From the NCBI GenBank assembly GCA_947632275.1, contig CANROR010000003.1, positions 1 through 34,845 of the forward strand: a stretch of 34,845 bases of DNA, in the 5' to 3' direction. The position numbers and the translations under genes were made by a program. Positions 1-8,337 of the stretch are shown here, piece after piece (the stretch's first letter is position 1; every line of letters begins with the position of its first letter). The DNA is from an uncultured Bacilli bacterium. Lineage in GTDB: Bacteria; Bacillota_I; Bacilli_A; RF39; UBA660. Under the pieces are notes generated by a model. The model saw nothing but the letters and a program-made list of their open reading frames with translations. It made no database searches and was not told the DNA's origin.

Positions 1-1
1 T

Positions 2-2110
2 TGTTCGGCTTGTTCAAATGGTTTAGAAAAATACTTAAATAAACAAGAAGGCGTGGAAGCTCAAGTTAATTTAGTTATGGCCACGGCTTCCATTAATTAC
101 GATGCGACTAAAGTTGGCATAAAAGATTTAGAAAGGTTTATCACCGAAGCCGGTTTTGAATCTTTAGGTGAAAATCTTAATTTAAAAACGCACCATAAGA
201 AAATTTATAGTCTTATCTTTTTTGCCCTTTTAGCCATTTTTCTCATGTATTTATCCATGGGCGAAATGGTGGGTTTAAAAGTGCCAACCTTTATATCTTT
301 AAGGCATCATCCTTATTGCTATCTTAGTTTGGTAATTGGTATCTCGCTTTTGGCTATTATTTGGGGCTTTGATATTATCAAAAATGGTTTAAAAAATCTT
401 TTACATTTTATGCCCAACATGGATTCGTTAATTGGCCTTGGGGTAATTGTTAACTTTTTTTATAGTCTTTATAATGCTATCAGTTGTAACTGGGATAAAT
501 TGTATTTTGATTCCGTTTTAATGATTATCTTATTTGTTAAAATTGGGCGGTTTATCGATAGTAAAAATAAGGCAAAAGCGGTCGATGCGATTAAAAATTT
601 AGTAACTTTAACGCCCGAAGAAGCCACCATTTTAAAAGATGGTCACGAATTAAAAGTTAAATTAAATGAGATAAAAAAAGGCGATATTGTTGTTTGTAAA
701 CCGGGGGGAAAAATTGCCGTCGATGGGAAAATAACGAAAGGTCAAACCCATACGGATGAATCTTTTATTACGGGGGAGGCTAAACCGATCAAAAAACAAA
801 AAGGTGATTTAACTTTGGCCGGGTCGCTTAACTATGATGGTTATATCGAATATGAAGCTTTAAATATTGGGAAAGATTCAAGTATTTCGCATATTGTCGA
901 TTTAGTTGTTGAGGCCACCAACACGAAAGCCCCAATTGCTCGAATTGCCGATCGCATCAGTAGTTATTTTGTGCCTTTTATTTTTCTTATTGCCCTTTTT
1001 AGTTTTATTTTAAATTGGAGCTTTTTCCATAATTGGGCCTTAAGTATTGAGGCTTTAGTCACGGTTTTAGTAGTGGCTTGTCCTTGTGCTTTAGGGCTCG
1101 CCACCCCTTTAGCTATGGTGGTGGCAATTGGTAAAGCTAGTAAAATGGGTTTGGTTGTTAAAAGTAGTGAAGTAATTGAAAATTTAAATAAAATAGATAC
1201 AATTATTTTTGATAAAACGGGAACGCTTACGCAAGGCAAACTCACCCTTGTGGAACAAAAAATAATTCCCGAATTAAAACCGGCGGAAGCTTTAAAAATA
1301 TTGCAAGCCTTAGAAGCTAAATCTAATCATCCTTTAGCCCAAAGTATTTGTCGAGGCGTTAAAGACTTTTTCCCAGTTACTAATTTTAAAGAATTAAGTG
1401 GGAAAGGCGTTAAAGCCCAACTAAATAAGCAAACTTATTATGCCGGGAATTATAAGTATTTAACGAGCTTTAAATTAACCAATCCTTTTGCAAAAGAGGA
1501 AAAAGCTTTTTCGTTAAAAGGGGAAAGTATTATTTATCTATGGAATGAGAAACAAGTTTTAGCCATTTTTGGTTTAAGAGATGAAATTAAACCAACGATT
1601 AAGGCAACTTTACGAAATTTAGAGGCTTTAAATAAAAAAATTGTAATGTTAACCGGTGATAATCAAAATACGGCGAAGATTATCGCCGAAGAACTTGGTA
1701 TCCGAGATGTATATAGTGATATTTATCCGGCCATCAAAGCCGAAATTGTTCAAAAATTAAATAAAGAAAATAATGTCATGATGGTGGGCGATGGCTTAAA
1801 TGATTCGCCAGCTTTAAAGACTGCCGCCATTGGCGTAAGTGTTAAAAGTGGGGCCGATATAAGTAATGACGCGGCCGATGTCATCATGATGTCTTCCGAT
1901 ATGAATCGTCTTACCGATTTTTTCCAAATAGGTAAAAAAACCACCAAAATTATTACCGAGAATTTAATTTGGGCTTTATTTTATAATGTCTTAATGGTTC
2001 CTTTAGCTACAGGTTTACTTCCTTTAAAACTTAATCCGATGGTAGCTAGTATGGCTATGGTCTTATCAAGTCTTACGGTCGTATTAAATAGTTTAAGAAT
2101 TAAAAAATAG
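2..2110 (+). CDS. copA: Cu(I)-translocating P-type ATPase, 5' end outside window
   Basis: Membrane pump that exports Cu(I) using ATP (P1B-1 family). The frame is open from base 2, and the first visible codons read CSACSNGLEKYL, which is the CxxC metal-binding motif of an N-terminal HMA domain. The GTG at 53 lies inside that domain and is not the true start; perhaps a dozen residues are missing on the left. Counting from base 2 (702 residues visible): HMA about 1-45, membrane pairs from about 63 onward, actuator motif TGEA near 257, CPC at 360-362, phosphorylation site DKTGT with D404, the HP of SNHPLA, TGDN, and GDGLND at 596-601. The last membrane segments hold the YN and MxxSS residues of Cu(I) pumps, which supports copper over zinc or cadmium. 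No copper regulator or chaperone gene is visible. The family is certain; the metal is inferred from motifs. Confidence 0.93.
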   Translation, partial: CSACSNGLEKYLNKQEGVEAQVNLVMATASINYDATKVGIKDLERFITEAGFESLGENLNLKTHHKKIYSLIFFALLAIFLMYLSMGEMVGLKVPTFISLRHHPYCYLSLVIGISLLAIIWGFDIIKNGLKNLLHFMPNMDSLIGLGVIVNFFYSLYNAISCNWDKLYFDSVLMIILFVKIGRFIDSKNKAKAVDAIKNLVTLTPEEATILKDGHELKVKLNEIKKGDIVVCKPGGKIAVDGKITKGQTHTDESFITGEAKPIKKQKGDLTLAGSLNYDGYIEYEALNIGKDSSISHIVDLVVEATNTKAPIARIADRISSYFVPFIFLIALFSFILNWSFFHNWALSIEALVTVLVVACPCALGLATPLAMVVAIGKASKMGLVVKSSEVIENLNKIDTIIFDKTGTLTQGKLTLVEQKIIPELKPAEALKILQALEAKSNHPLAQSICRGVKDFFPVTNFKELSGKGVKAQLNKQTYYAGNYKYLTSFKLTNPFAKEEKAFSLKGESIIYLWNEKQVLAIFGLRDEIKPTIKATLRNLEALNKKIVMLTGDNQNTAKIIAEELGIRDVYSDIYPAIKAEIVQKLNKENNVMMVGDGLNDSPALKTAAIGVSVKSGADISNDAADVIMMSSDMNRLTDFFQIGKKTTKIITENLIWALFYNVLMVPLATGLLPLKLNPMVASMAMVLSSLTVVLNSLRIKK

Positions 2111-2176
2111 TAACTCTTGCTTTATGTCCTTTAAAAAGAAAAAAGTTTTTGCCATAATAAAGGCAAAGGAGAGAAT

Positions 2177-2884
2177 ATGAATCAAGAAAAAATTGGCAAA
2201 TTTATTGCCCAAAAACGAAAAGAAAAAAATTTAAAACAAGAGGATTTGGCTAGTCTTTTAGGCGTTAGTGCCAAAACTATTTCCCGATGGGAAACCGGAA
2301 GAAATATGCCCGATTTAGCCTTACTTAAACCTTTAAGCTATGAACTAGGGATAACCATTCATGACCTTTTAAGTGGCGAAGTAGTTGAGCAAAAAGATTA
2401 TCCTCAACGTTATGAAGAAAATATTAATAAAGTGTTAATCAAAGCCGCAAGCGAAAATAAAAGAAAATTAGGTTTTGCTCTTTTAATTATGGCTAGCATT
2501 TTAATTTTTTATCATTTAGTTTTAATGATTATGTCGCTTACTAAAGAAGGAATAAACTATTTTTATTTACTAGATCAAAATCTTGCCATCATTCCTTTCG
2601 TTGGAACTTATTCGGGTTTAAAATATGGCTTTTATCAAGCTTTTTTGCAAAATTGTTTAGTTAATTTTAGTTTTACTTTTCTTACTTTTCTTAGTTTAAG
2701 TTATTTAAAAATAACCCGGAATCAACATTTGATAATCTTTATCGTAGTAACTGTTTTAAAAGAGTTATTAAAATGGCTTTTACTAATTGGCCCTTACGAT
2801 ATTGATGATATTTTAATGCAAATTCTATTTTACTTTATTTTAGAGAAGATTTTAAGAAGCAAAAATATGTTAAAAAAACGTTAA
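2177..2884 (+). CDS. XRE-family HTH regulator with VanZ-like membrane domain
   Basis: A 235-residue protein. Residues 5-60 form a Cro/C1-type helix-turn-helix (recognition part SAKTISRWETGRNMPDL). A linker leads to four predicted membrane segments at about 98-119, 157-177, 184-204 and 211-226. The C-terminal half has the pattern of VanZ-like domains: NLAIIPF at 135-141, an N-rich helix start NCLVNFSF, an ELL helix, then DIDD at 208-211 before the last helix. VanZ-like proteins are linked to glycopeptide resistance and envelope processes in some species, but most have no known role. The ATG follows a good AAAGGAGAG ribosome site. It stands alone, after copA and before rlmN. A membrane-tethered regulator sensing the envelope is an inference. 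The HTH call is firm; the VanZ call is by pattern only. Confidence 0.75.
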   Translation: MNQEKIGKFIAQKRKEKNLKQEDLASLLGVSAKTISRWETGRNMPDLALLKPLSYELGITIHDLLSGEVVEQKDYPQRYEENINKVLIKAASENKRKLGFALLIMASILIFYHLVLMIMSLTKEGINYFYLLDQNLAIIPFVGTYSGLKYGFYQAFLQNCLVNFSFTFLTFLSLSYLKITRNQHLIIFIVVTVLKELLKWLLLIGPYDIDDILMQILFYFILEKILRSKNMLKKR

Positions 2885-2887
2885 AAA

Positions 2888-2914
2888 TTTAACATATTTT
2901 TTATATATGTTAAA
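2888..2914. repeat. 10-bp inverted repeat after the HTH gene
   Basis: TTTAACATAT (2888-2897) and ATATGTTAAA (2905-2914) are perfect reverse complements around a 7-base loop. The arms are almost only A and T and only a short A/T stretch follows, so it would be a weak terminator. It could equally be an operator. The core ATATGTTAAA also occurs once in the last codons of the HTH gene (about 2866). Confidence 0.45.
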
Positions 2915-2998
2915 AATAAATGAAAAATTTTATTATAATTAAGCCTTAGAAAAAAGAAAATTAAAGACTTTTTGGCAAAAATAAGATATAATTTAATT

Positions 2999-4015
2999 AT
3001 GGAAAATTTAATGAATTATACACCCAAAATGTTAAAAGATTATTTAGCAAATTTAGGGGAAAAAAGTTTTAAACAAACCCAAATATATGAATGGTTATAT
3101 CAAAAGAAAGTATATGATTTTGATAAATTTTCGAATGTTAGTAAAACTTTACAAGAACATTTAAAACAAGACTTTAATTTAGATTTTATTAAAATCGAAC
3201 AAGTTTTAGAAGGGCCGCTTGTTAAAAAATTTTTGTTTCGGCTTTTAGATGGGGAAAAAATCGAAGCCGTTTTGATGGAACATGATTATGGTTTGTCGGT
3301 TTGTGTATCCAGTCAAGTTGGTTGTAATATGGGTTGTCGTTTTTGTGAAAGTGGGCGGCTTAAAAAGGTAAGAAATTTAGAAACTTATGAAATTGTCGAA
3401 CAAATTATTTTAATTGAAGAATATATCAAGATGCGCATCAGTCATGTCGTGGTGATGGGCATTGGCGAACCTTTTGATAATTACAATAATATTATTAATT
3501 TTGTTACCATTATTAATGATGCGAAGGGTCTGGCGATTGGTTCGCGCCATATTACGATTTCGACCTGCGGATTAGTTCCTAAAATTAAAGAATTCATGAC
3601 TTTAGATTGGCAAGTTAACTTAGCCATTTCTTTGCATGCGCCAACTAATGAAATTCGAAATAAAATTATGCCTGTCAACCAAGTGTATAGTCTTGATATT
3701 TTAATTGACACAATTAAGGAATATATTGCGAAAACTAATAGACGAGTGACTATAGAATATGTTATGCTTAATATGGTAAATGATAAAGAAGAAGATGCGG
3801 AGGCTTTAGCCAAGTTATTAAAAGGAATGAATGTTTATGTTAATTTAATTCCGTATAATGAAACGGCGCACATCGAATTTAAAAGAAGTAGCAAAGAACG
3901 CATTGATAAGTTCTTTAACATTTTGAAAAAGCATAAAATTAATGTTACAATTCGCAAAGAATTCGGGGGAAACATTAAAGCTGCCTGCGGACAGTTAAGA
4001 AGTGAGAGTGATTAA
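2999..4015 (+). CDS. rlmN: 23S rRNA (adenine2503-C2)/tRNA methyltransferase RlmN
   Basis: Radical-SAM enzyme that methylates C2 of A2503 in 23S rRNA and A37 in some tRNAs. From the ATG at 2999 the protein has 338 residues, normal for the family. The cluster motif CxxxCxxC is C109, C113 and C116 (GCNMGCRFC). The C-terminal IRKEFGGN...AACGQLR carries the conserved second catalytic cysteine. A TTG at 2972 and an ATG at 3011 share the frame. None has a clear Shine-Dalgarno, but a TATAAT at 2987-2992 sits just before the 2999 ATG, so a leaderless message is possible; another TATAAT is at 2934-2939. It is the first gene of an overlapping operon: its last 14 bases overlap prpC. This order is conserved in Bacilli. 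The function is secure; the start is not. Confidence 0.93.
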   Translation: MENLMNYTPKMLKDYLANLGEKSFKQTQIYEWLYQKKVYDFDKFSNVSKTLQEHLKQDFNLDFIKIEQVLEGPLVKKFLFRLLDGEKIEAVLMEHDYGLSVCVSSQVGCNMGCRFCESGRLKKVRNLETYEIVEQIILIEEYIKMRISHVVVMGIGEPFDNYNNIINFVTIINDAKGLAIGSRHITISTCGLVPKIKEFMTLDWQVNLAISLHAPTNEIRNKIMPVNQVYSLDILIDTIKEYIAKTNRRVTIEYVMLNMVNDKEEDAEALAKLLKGMNVYVNLIPYNETAHIEFKRSSKERIDKFFNILKKHKINVTIRKEFGGNIKAACGQLRSESD

Positions 4016-4763
4016 TACGAAAGCTTATTATTTAACCGATACGGGACAAGTTAGAAGTCATAATGAAGATAGTGTTACAATTTTACGGAATAGTAGTGAT
4101 GAAATTTTAATGATAGTCGCGGATGGGATGGGAGGACATCGTAAAGGCGAAGTGGCCAGTTCCTTAACCGTTACCCATTTAGGTAAACGCTTCACCGATT
4201 TATCGAGTGTCGGAACCAAACTTGATGCCATTAATTGGCTTAATGATAATATCAATGAAATAAATCGGGAAATTATTGATTATGGCGAAAAAAATGAAAA
4301 TTCCAAAGGCTTAGGCACCACTTTAGTGGCCGCGATTGTAACCAAAGAATTTATTATTATGTGTAATATTGGGGATTCTTCAGGATATGCCATGAAAAAT
4401 GGTAAACTGCATAAAGTAACGAAACCCCACACTTTAGTTAATTTATTAGTTGATGCCGGCAATCTAACGGAAGAAGAGGCGAAAAATCATCCAAAGAAAA
4501 ATGTTTTAATGCGCGCTTTAGGAGCCGCAGAAAAATGTGAAGTCGATATGTTTGATGTCGATAATGATAGTGAAGTAATTTTACTTTGTAGTGATGGCTT
4601 AACCAATATGTTAACTGATGAACAAATTGAAAAAGTTTTACTAACCGACGAACTCACACCAGAAGAAAAAGTAATTAAATTGATTAAAAAATGCAATGCA
4701 CGAGGGGGAAATGATAATATTTCGGTAGCGTATTTAATCCGAGAAAGTGGTGATATATTATGA
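4002..4763 (+). CDS. prpC: PP2C-family protein Ser/Thr phosphatase
   Basis: Cytoplasmic Mn2+/Mg2+-dependent phosphatase that opposes the PrkC kinase encoded next to it. The 253-residue protein holds the PP2C motifs in order: RSHNEDS (19-24), the metal site DGMGGH (D41), GLGTTL, GDSSGY, CSDGLTNML, and the final GGNDNIS with a metal-binding Asp. The start is a GTG at 4002 inside the end of rlmN; a second GTG at 4008 is possible. Its stop overlaps the prkC start in an ATGA arrangement (4760-4763), which suggests translational coupling and a fixed phosphatase-to-kinase ratio. Length and motifs match Bacillus PrpC and Staphylococcus Stp1. Confidence 0.93.
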   Translation: MRVINTKAYYLTDTGQVRSHNEDSVTILRNSSDEILMIVADGMGGHRKGEVASSLTVTHLGKRFTDLSSVGTKLDAINWLNDNINEINREIIDYGEKNENSKGLGTTLVAAIVTKEFIIMCNIGDSSGYAMKNGKLHKVTKPHTLVNLLVDAGNLTEEEAKNHPKKNVLMRALGAAEKCEVDMFDVDNDSEVILLCSDGLTNMLTDEQIEKVLLTDELTPEEKVIKLIKKCNARGGNDNISVAYLIRESGDIL

Positions 4764-6520
4764 TAATGAAAGGGCAAAAGATTAGTGATAGATACCAAAT
4801 AATCAAAAGCATTGGCGAAGGTGGGATGGCTAATGTTTATTTGGCTTATGATACGATTTTAGATCGGAATGTCGCAGTCAAAGTTTTAAGGGGGGATTTA
4901 GCCAATGACGAAAAATTTGTGCGCCGTTTTCAAAGAGAAGCCCTATCAGCTTCTAGTTTATCGAATCCGAACATAGTCGAAGTTTACGATGTCGGCGAAG
5001 ATAATGGCGAATATTATATTGTCATGGAATATGTCGAAGGAAAACACTTAAAAAGTTTACTAAAAAAACGAGGAAAATTAACCTTGCCGGAAGTAATTGA
5101 TATTGTTTTACAAATTACGAATGGTTTGTCGGTGGCGCATGATTCCTATATTATCCACCGGGATATTAAACCCCAAAATATATTGATTTTAGAAAATGGT
5201 TTAATCAAAATTACCGATTTTGGAATTGCGATGGCTATAAATTCGACCCAACTTACCCAAACTAATAGTGTCATGGGTTCGGTACATTATTTGCCACCAG
5301 AACAAGCCAGTGGCAAAGGAGCAACCCTCCAAAGTGATATTTATTCCATTGGGATTTTAATGTATGAACTTTTATGTGGTAAGTTACCTTTTAAAGGGGA
5401 TAATGCCGTCGAAATTGCGCTTAAACATTTAAAGGAACCGATGCCAAGCATTCGCGATGAAATTCCCGAGATTCCCCAAAGTGTCGAAAACATTATTTTA
5501 AAGGCCACGGCCAAGAATCCCAAGAATCGTTATGCTGATGCTCGGGAAATGCATGAAGATTTAAAAACTTGCTTAGATGAATCGCGAGCTAATGAACTGA
5601 AAATAACCTTTAAGTATCCCGAAAATGATTATGACGATACAAAGTTATTAAAAACGATTAAAACCCAAGAAAAGGTAAGTAAAAAAGAAGTAGGTGATGA
5701 TGAAATAGCGAAGAAAGTAAATAAAAAAGATTACAATAATAACCAAAACAAATTGCTCATTATCTTAGGAAGCATCTTTGTTGGCTTAGTCGTAATTGTA
5801 ACCACCATTTTTGTTCTTATTCCTTATATGACGAAATCCAAACAAATTGCGATTCCTGATGTCACGGGAAAAGATTTAACCGAAGCCATTCAAGAATTAC
5901 AAAACGCGGGATTTGTTGTTGCCGACGAACAAGTGGAACAACCAAGTGGTGATGTGGAAGCGGGTCAAGTTATTAAAACCAATCCGGCCGCCGGCAGTGT
6001 TCGAAAAGAAGGCTTTGAAATAACTTTATATGTTTCCACGGGCGATAGTCAAATTGAAATCGAAGATTATGTTGGGAAAAATTATAACGAAATAAAAGGA
6101 AAACTTGAAGCTTTAGGATTACAAGTTATTATCGAAAAAGAAGATATTCCTTTAGAAGACACATCTAAATACGAAGAAGGTATTATTTTTAAACAAGATA
6201 TTGAAGTTGGAACTAAACTTTCTAAAGGTGATATGATAACTTTATATATTCCGGCCTTAGATAATAAATATCCAGATTTTGTCGCCGAAGGTTATACCGA
6301 AGAAGCTTTAAATGATTTTGCCAAAGATATGGGGATTACCATCAATCCTACTTATGTGGAAGTAACTGATCCTAATCAAGTTGGCAAAGTAATTTATCAA
6401 GCCCGGGCGGCTGGTAGTAAAATTGTCAGTGGCACGACTTTAAATGTTAAAATAGGGAAAGCAGTGACGGTAGCTCCTGAAGAACCTGAAGAAACGCCGG
6501 AAACCGATTTAAATGGTTAA
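4760..6520 (+). CDS. prkC: PASTA-domain membrane Ser/Thr protein kinase
   Basis: Transmembrane kinase that binds peptidoglycan fragments outside the cell and phosphorylates proteins inside. In Bacillus PrkC controls cell-wall homeostasis and spore germination in response to muropeptides. It has 586 residues: kinase domain about 10-270 with a GEGGMA loop, K41, HRDIKPQN (D135) and DFG (D153); a charged juxtamembrane linker; one membrane helix at about 332-354; then three extracellular PASTA repeats to about residue 568 and a short acidic tail rich in Pro and Glu. The ATG overlaps the prpC stop by four bases; a second ATG at 4766 is also possible. The last eight bases overlap rsgA. The family identity is certain; three PASTA repeats is the usual number in Bacillus PrkC. 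Confidence 0.95.
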   Translation: MIMKGQKISDRYQIIKSIGEGGMANVYLAYDTILDRNVAVKVLRGDLANDEKFVRRFQREALSASSLSNPNIVEVYDVGEDNGEYYIVMEYVEGKHLKSLLKKRGKLTLPEVIDIVLQITNGLSVAHDSYIIHRDIKPQNILILENGLIKITDFGIAMAINSTQLTQTNSVMGSVHYLPPEQASGKGATLQSDIYSIGILMYELLCGKLPFKGDNAVEIALKHLKEPMPSIRDEIPEIPQSVENIILKATAKNPKNRYADAREMHEDLKTCLDESRANELKITFKYPENDYDDTKLLKTIKTQEKVSKKEVGDDEIAKKVNKKDYNNNQNKLLIILGSIFVGLVVIVTTIFVLIPYMTKSKQIAIPDVTGKDLTEAIQELQNAGFVVADEQVEQPSGDVEAGQVIKTNPAAGSVRKEGFEITLYVSTGDSQIEIEDYVGKNYNEIKGKLEALGLQVIIEKEDIPLEDTSKYEEGIIFKQDIEVGTKLSKGDMITLYIPALDNKYPDFVAEGYTEEALNDFAKDMGITINPTYVEVTDPNQVGKVIYQARAAGSKIVSGTTLNVKIGKAVTVAPEEPEETPETDLNG

Positions 6521-7382
6521 GATGGAAGGAATAATTACTAAAATTGTTAGCAATCAATATACGGTACAAGTAGGTACGGAAAAATACTTATGTCAAGCGC
6601 GGGGAAAATTTCGCTTTTTGAAAGATTCCCCCGTCGTTGGCGATAAAGTCGTAATTGATGCGGAAAAGAAACTAATAACCGAGATTTTGCCCCGCCTTAA
6701 TAAATTAGATCGGCCGCCGGTAGCTAATATTTACTATGCTGTTGTGGTCGTTAGTTTAAAAAAACCGGATTTAGATCTTTATTTACTTGATAAAATCTTG
6801 GTGGCTATTGCTAAAAAATGTGCTAATGTTATTATTCTATTTACAAAAGTTGATTTATGTAATGCTGAGGAATTAAAAAAAGCTCAAGAATTACAAAAAT
6901 ATTATCACCAATTAAATTATCAAGTATATTTTAATAATGATGAACAAGCCGTTATAAAGATGAAAAAACAATTAAAAGGTCATATTGTGACTTTAACTGG
7001 CCAATCGGGAGCCGGGAAAAGTACTTTTCTAAATAGATTACTACCGAATTTAAATTTAGCCACTTCTCCCATAAGCGAGGCCTTAAATCGGGGTGTGCAT
7101 ACGACTCGACACAGTGAAATTTATGATATTGAAGGAATATTATTTGTCGATACGCCTGGTTTCTCGGCTTTAGACTTAAATATGTCAATCGAAGCTTTAA
7201 AAGAAGCTTTTCCTGAATTTCAAAATATTAAGTGTAAATATCAAGATTGTAATCATGATAAAGAAGATGATTGTGCCATTAAAAAGGCAGTAGAAGTGGG
7301 TAAAATTTTAAAAAGTAGGTATAATAATTATATAATGTTTAAAAAGGAGATTTATGAAAATAGCCGTAAGTTTTATAAATAG
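6513..7382 (+). CDS. rsgA: Ribosome small-subunit-dependent GTPase A
   Basis: Circularly permuted GTPase (RsgA/YjeQ/CpgA) that checks late 30S subunit maturation. It has 289 residues: an OB-fold at about 1-70, the G4 motif TKVD preceding G1, the P-loop GQSGAGKST from about residue 163, G3 DTPG, and a C-terminal zinc site with the pattern C-x4-C-x-H-x5-C. In Bacillus the product (CpgA) is a PrkC substrate, which fits the operon. The start ATG at 6513 overlaps the prkC stop; an ATG at 6522 is an alternative. The last 29 bases overlap rpe. Confidence 0.95.
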   Translation: MVKMEGIITKIVSNQYTVQVGTEKYLCQARGKFRFLKDSPVVGDKVVIDAEKKLITEILPRLNKLDRPPVANIYYAVVVVSLKKPDLDLYLLDKILVAIAKKCANVIILFTKVDLCNAEELKKAQELQKYYHQLNYQVYFNNDEQAVIKMKKQLKGHIVTLTGQSGAGKSTFLNRLLPNLNLATSPISEALNRGVHTTRHSEIYDIEGILFVDTPGFSALDLNMSIEALKEAFPEFQNIKCKYQDCNHDKEDDCAIKKAVEVGKILKSRYNNYIMFKKEIYENSRKFYK

Positions 7383-7968
7383 TTACTATGATTTAAATAA
7401 GACCTTGGAATTAATTGATGCTTCCAATGCCGATTATATTCATGTCGATATTATGGATGGTAGATATGTCCAAGACAATAATTTTGATGTTAATTTATTT
7501 CCTATATTAGCCAAATGTCATAAACCATTAGATGTGCATTTGATGGTCAAAGAACCTGAAAAATATTTACCATATTTTCAAGATTTAAACGTTGATTGCA
7601 TAACAGTTCATCCCAGTGAAGTTAAAGACTTTATGAAATTTAAACTTGATTTAGCTCAAGAGGGAATAAAACTAGGAATTGCCATAAATCCTAGTGAAGA
7701 CATTGATTATTTTGAACAATTTTTACCGCATGCTAATAAAGCTTTAATTATGAGTGTTTATCCGGGCAAAGGTGGCCAAATATTCATGGAAAGTGTTTTA
7801 TATAAAATCAAACAATTACAAGGTTATAATTTAGAAATTGGGATTGATGGGGGAATTAATGCCGAAACCATTAAACTAGTCGAAGGCGTTGATTATGTCG
7901 TCAGTGGTTCCTTCGTTTGTTGTAGTGATGATTTTAATCGGCAAATAGCTATTTTAAAAAATAATTAA
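7354..7968 (+). CDS. rpe: Ribulose-phosphate 3-epimerase
   Basis: TIM-barrel enzyme that interconverts ribulose-5-phosphate and xylulose-5-phosphate in the pentose phosphate pathway. It has 204 residues, slightly shorter than the usual 215-225. The catalytic and metal residues are in place: H30 and D32 in HVDIMDG, H62 in DVHLMV, and D165 in GIDGGIN; the phosphate loop reads SVYPGKGGQ. The N-terminus AVSFINSYYD differs from the common PSILSAD form but keeps the Ser. The ATG follows an AAAAAGGAG site that lies inside rsgA. It is the last gene of the operon. In B. subtilis thiN and spoVM follow; neither is seen here. Confidence 0.93.
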   Translation: MKIAVSFINSYYDLNKTLELIDASNADYIHVDIMDGRYVQDNNFDVNLFPILAKCHKPLDVHLMVKEPEKYLPYFQDLNVDCITVHPSEVKDFMKFKLDLAQEGIKLGIAINPSEDIDYFEQFLPHANKALIMSVYPGKGGQIFMESVLYKIKQLQGYNLEIGIDGGINAETIKLVEGVDYVVSGSFVCCSDDFNRQIAILKNN

Positions 7969-7972
7969 AAAA

Positions 7973-7995
7973 GACGAGGCAATTTCGACCTCGTC
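7973..7995 (+). terminator. GC-rich hairpin just after rpe
   Basis: GACGAGG (7973-7979) pairs with CCTCGTC (7989-7995) across a 9-base loop, five bases after the rpe stop. No T-run follows directly, so it may only protect the 3' end or act together with the next hairpin. Confidence 0.55.
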
Positions 7996-8000
7996 GTTAT

Positions 8001-8036
8001 AATATCAAAGCTAACAATCAGCTTTGATATTTTTAT
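8001..8036 (+). terminator. Intrinsic terminator of the rlmN-rpe operon
   Basis: A 12-bp perfect stem (AATATCAAAGCT at 8001-8012, its complement at 8020-8031) with a 7-base loop is followed by TTTTATT on the plus strand. It lies between the convergent rpe and rpmB genes. In the minus direction no U-run follows, so its use by rpmB is uncertain. Confidence 0.75.
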
Positions 8037-8075
8037 TATATGTAATTATGAAAAAATTATACATAAAAACTGTCC

Positions 8076-8255
8076 TTAGGCAGCTTTTTTGGTATTTTTA
8101 TTCATTGTTCTAGCTTCTCTAGCACTTAATATTACTTTTTCTCCATTAATAGTTTTCTTTTGTAAATTTGGTTTTTGTTTCATCTTTGTTGCATTTAAAG
8201 CATGGCTTCTTCTATTTCCTGTTAAAGGTTTTTTCGTTGTAATCTTTGTGGCCAT
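8076..8255 (-). CDS. rpmB: 50S ribosomal protein L28
   Basis: A short 59-residue minus-strand gene. The translation starts MATKITTKKPLTGNRRSHA and contains ALNATKMKQKPNLQ, NGEKVILSAREART and a basic end. These are the L28 landmarks: GNxxSHAxNxTK, then PNLQ, then the vSAR motif. It belongs to the cysteine-free type of L28. A strong AAGGAGG site is 9 bases before the ATG, and a near-consensus promoter lies at 8285-8313. A plus-strand open frame at 8089-8277 is its mirror image. The position, opposite to and downstream of rpe, matches B. subtilis, where rpmB faces the prkC-rsgA-rpe cluster. Motifs, ribosome site, promoter and synteny together make this secure. Confidence 0.93.
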   Translation of the reverse strand: MATKITTKKPLTGNRRSHALNATKMKQKPNLQKKTINGEKVILSAREARTMNKNTKKAA

Positions 8256-8284
8256 AATAATTCCTCCTTTTTTCTAACATTAAA

Positions 8285-8313
8285 ACTATAACATTTTATG
8301 CCTGTATTGTCAA
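8285..8313 (-). promoter_or_regulatory. Sigma-A promoter of rpmB
   Basis: On the minus strand: TTGACA (8308-8313), a 17-base spacer, then TATAGT (8285-8290) with the extended -10 element TGT directly before it. Start of transcription is expected near 8278, giving a leader of about 22 bases with the AAGGAGG site. Confidence 0.8.
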
Positions 8314-8337
8314 ATAAATTATGCAAAAATTAAGGAT

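Noticed and set aside
53..55. GTG as the start of the copper ATPase
   Set aside because: The same frame stays open to base 2 and encodes the CxxC metal-binding motif upstream, so the gene enters from outside the window.
7969..8075. spoVM or thiN between rpe and rpmB, as in B. subtilis
   Set aside because: The stretch holds only two hairpins and AT-rich DNA; no short frame with a SpoVM-like amphipathic peptide.
8089..8277. Plus-strand open frame of 62 codons, very hydrophobic
   Set aside because: It is the mirror of the L28 gene; it has no ribosome site and its sequence is explained by the opposite strand.
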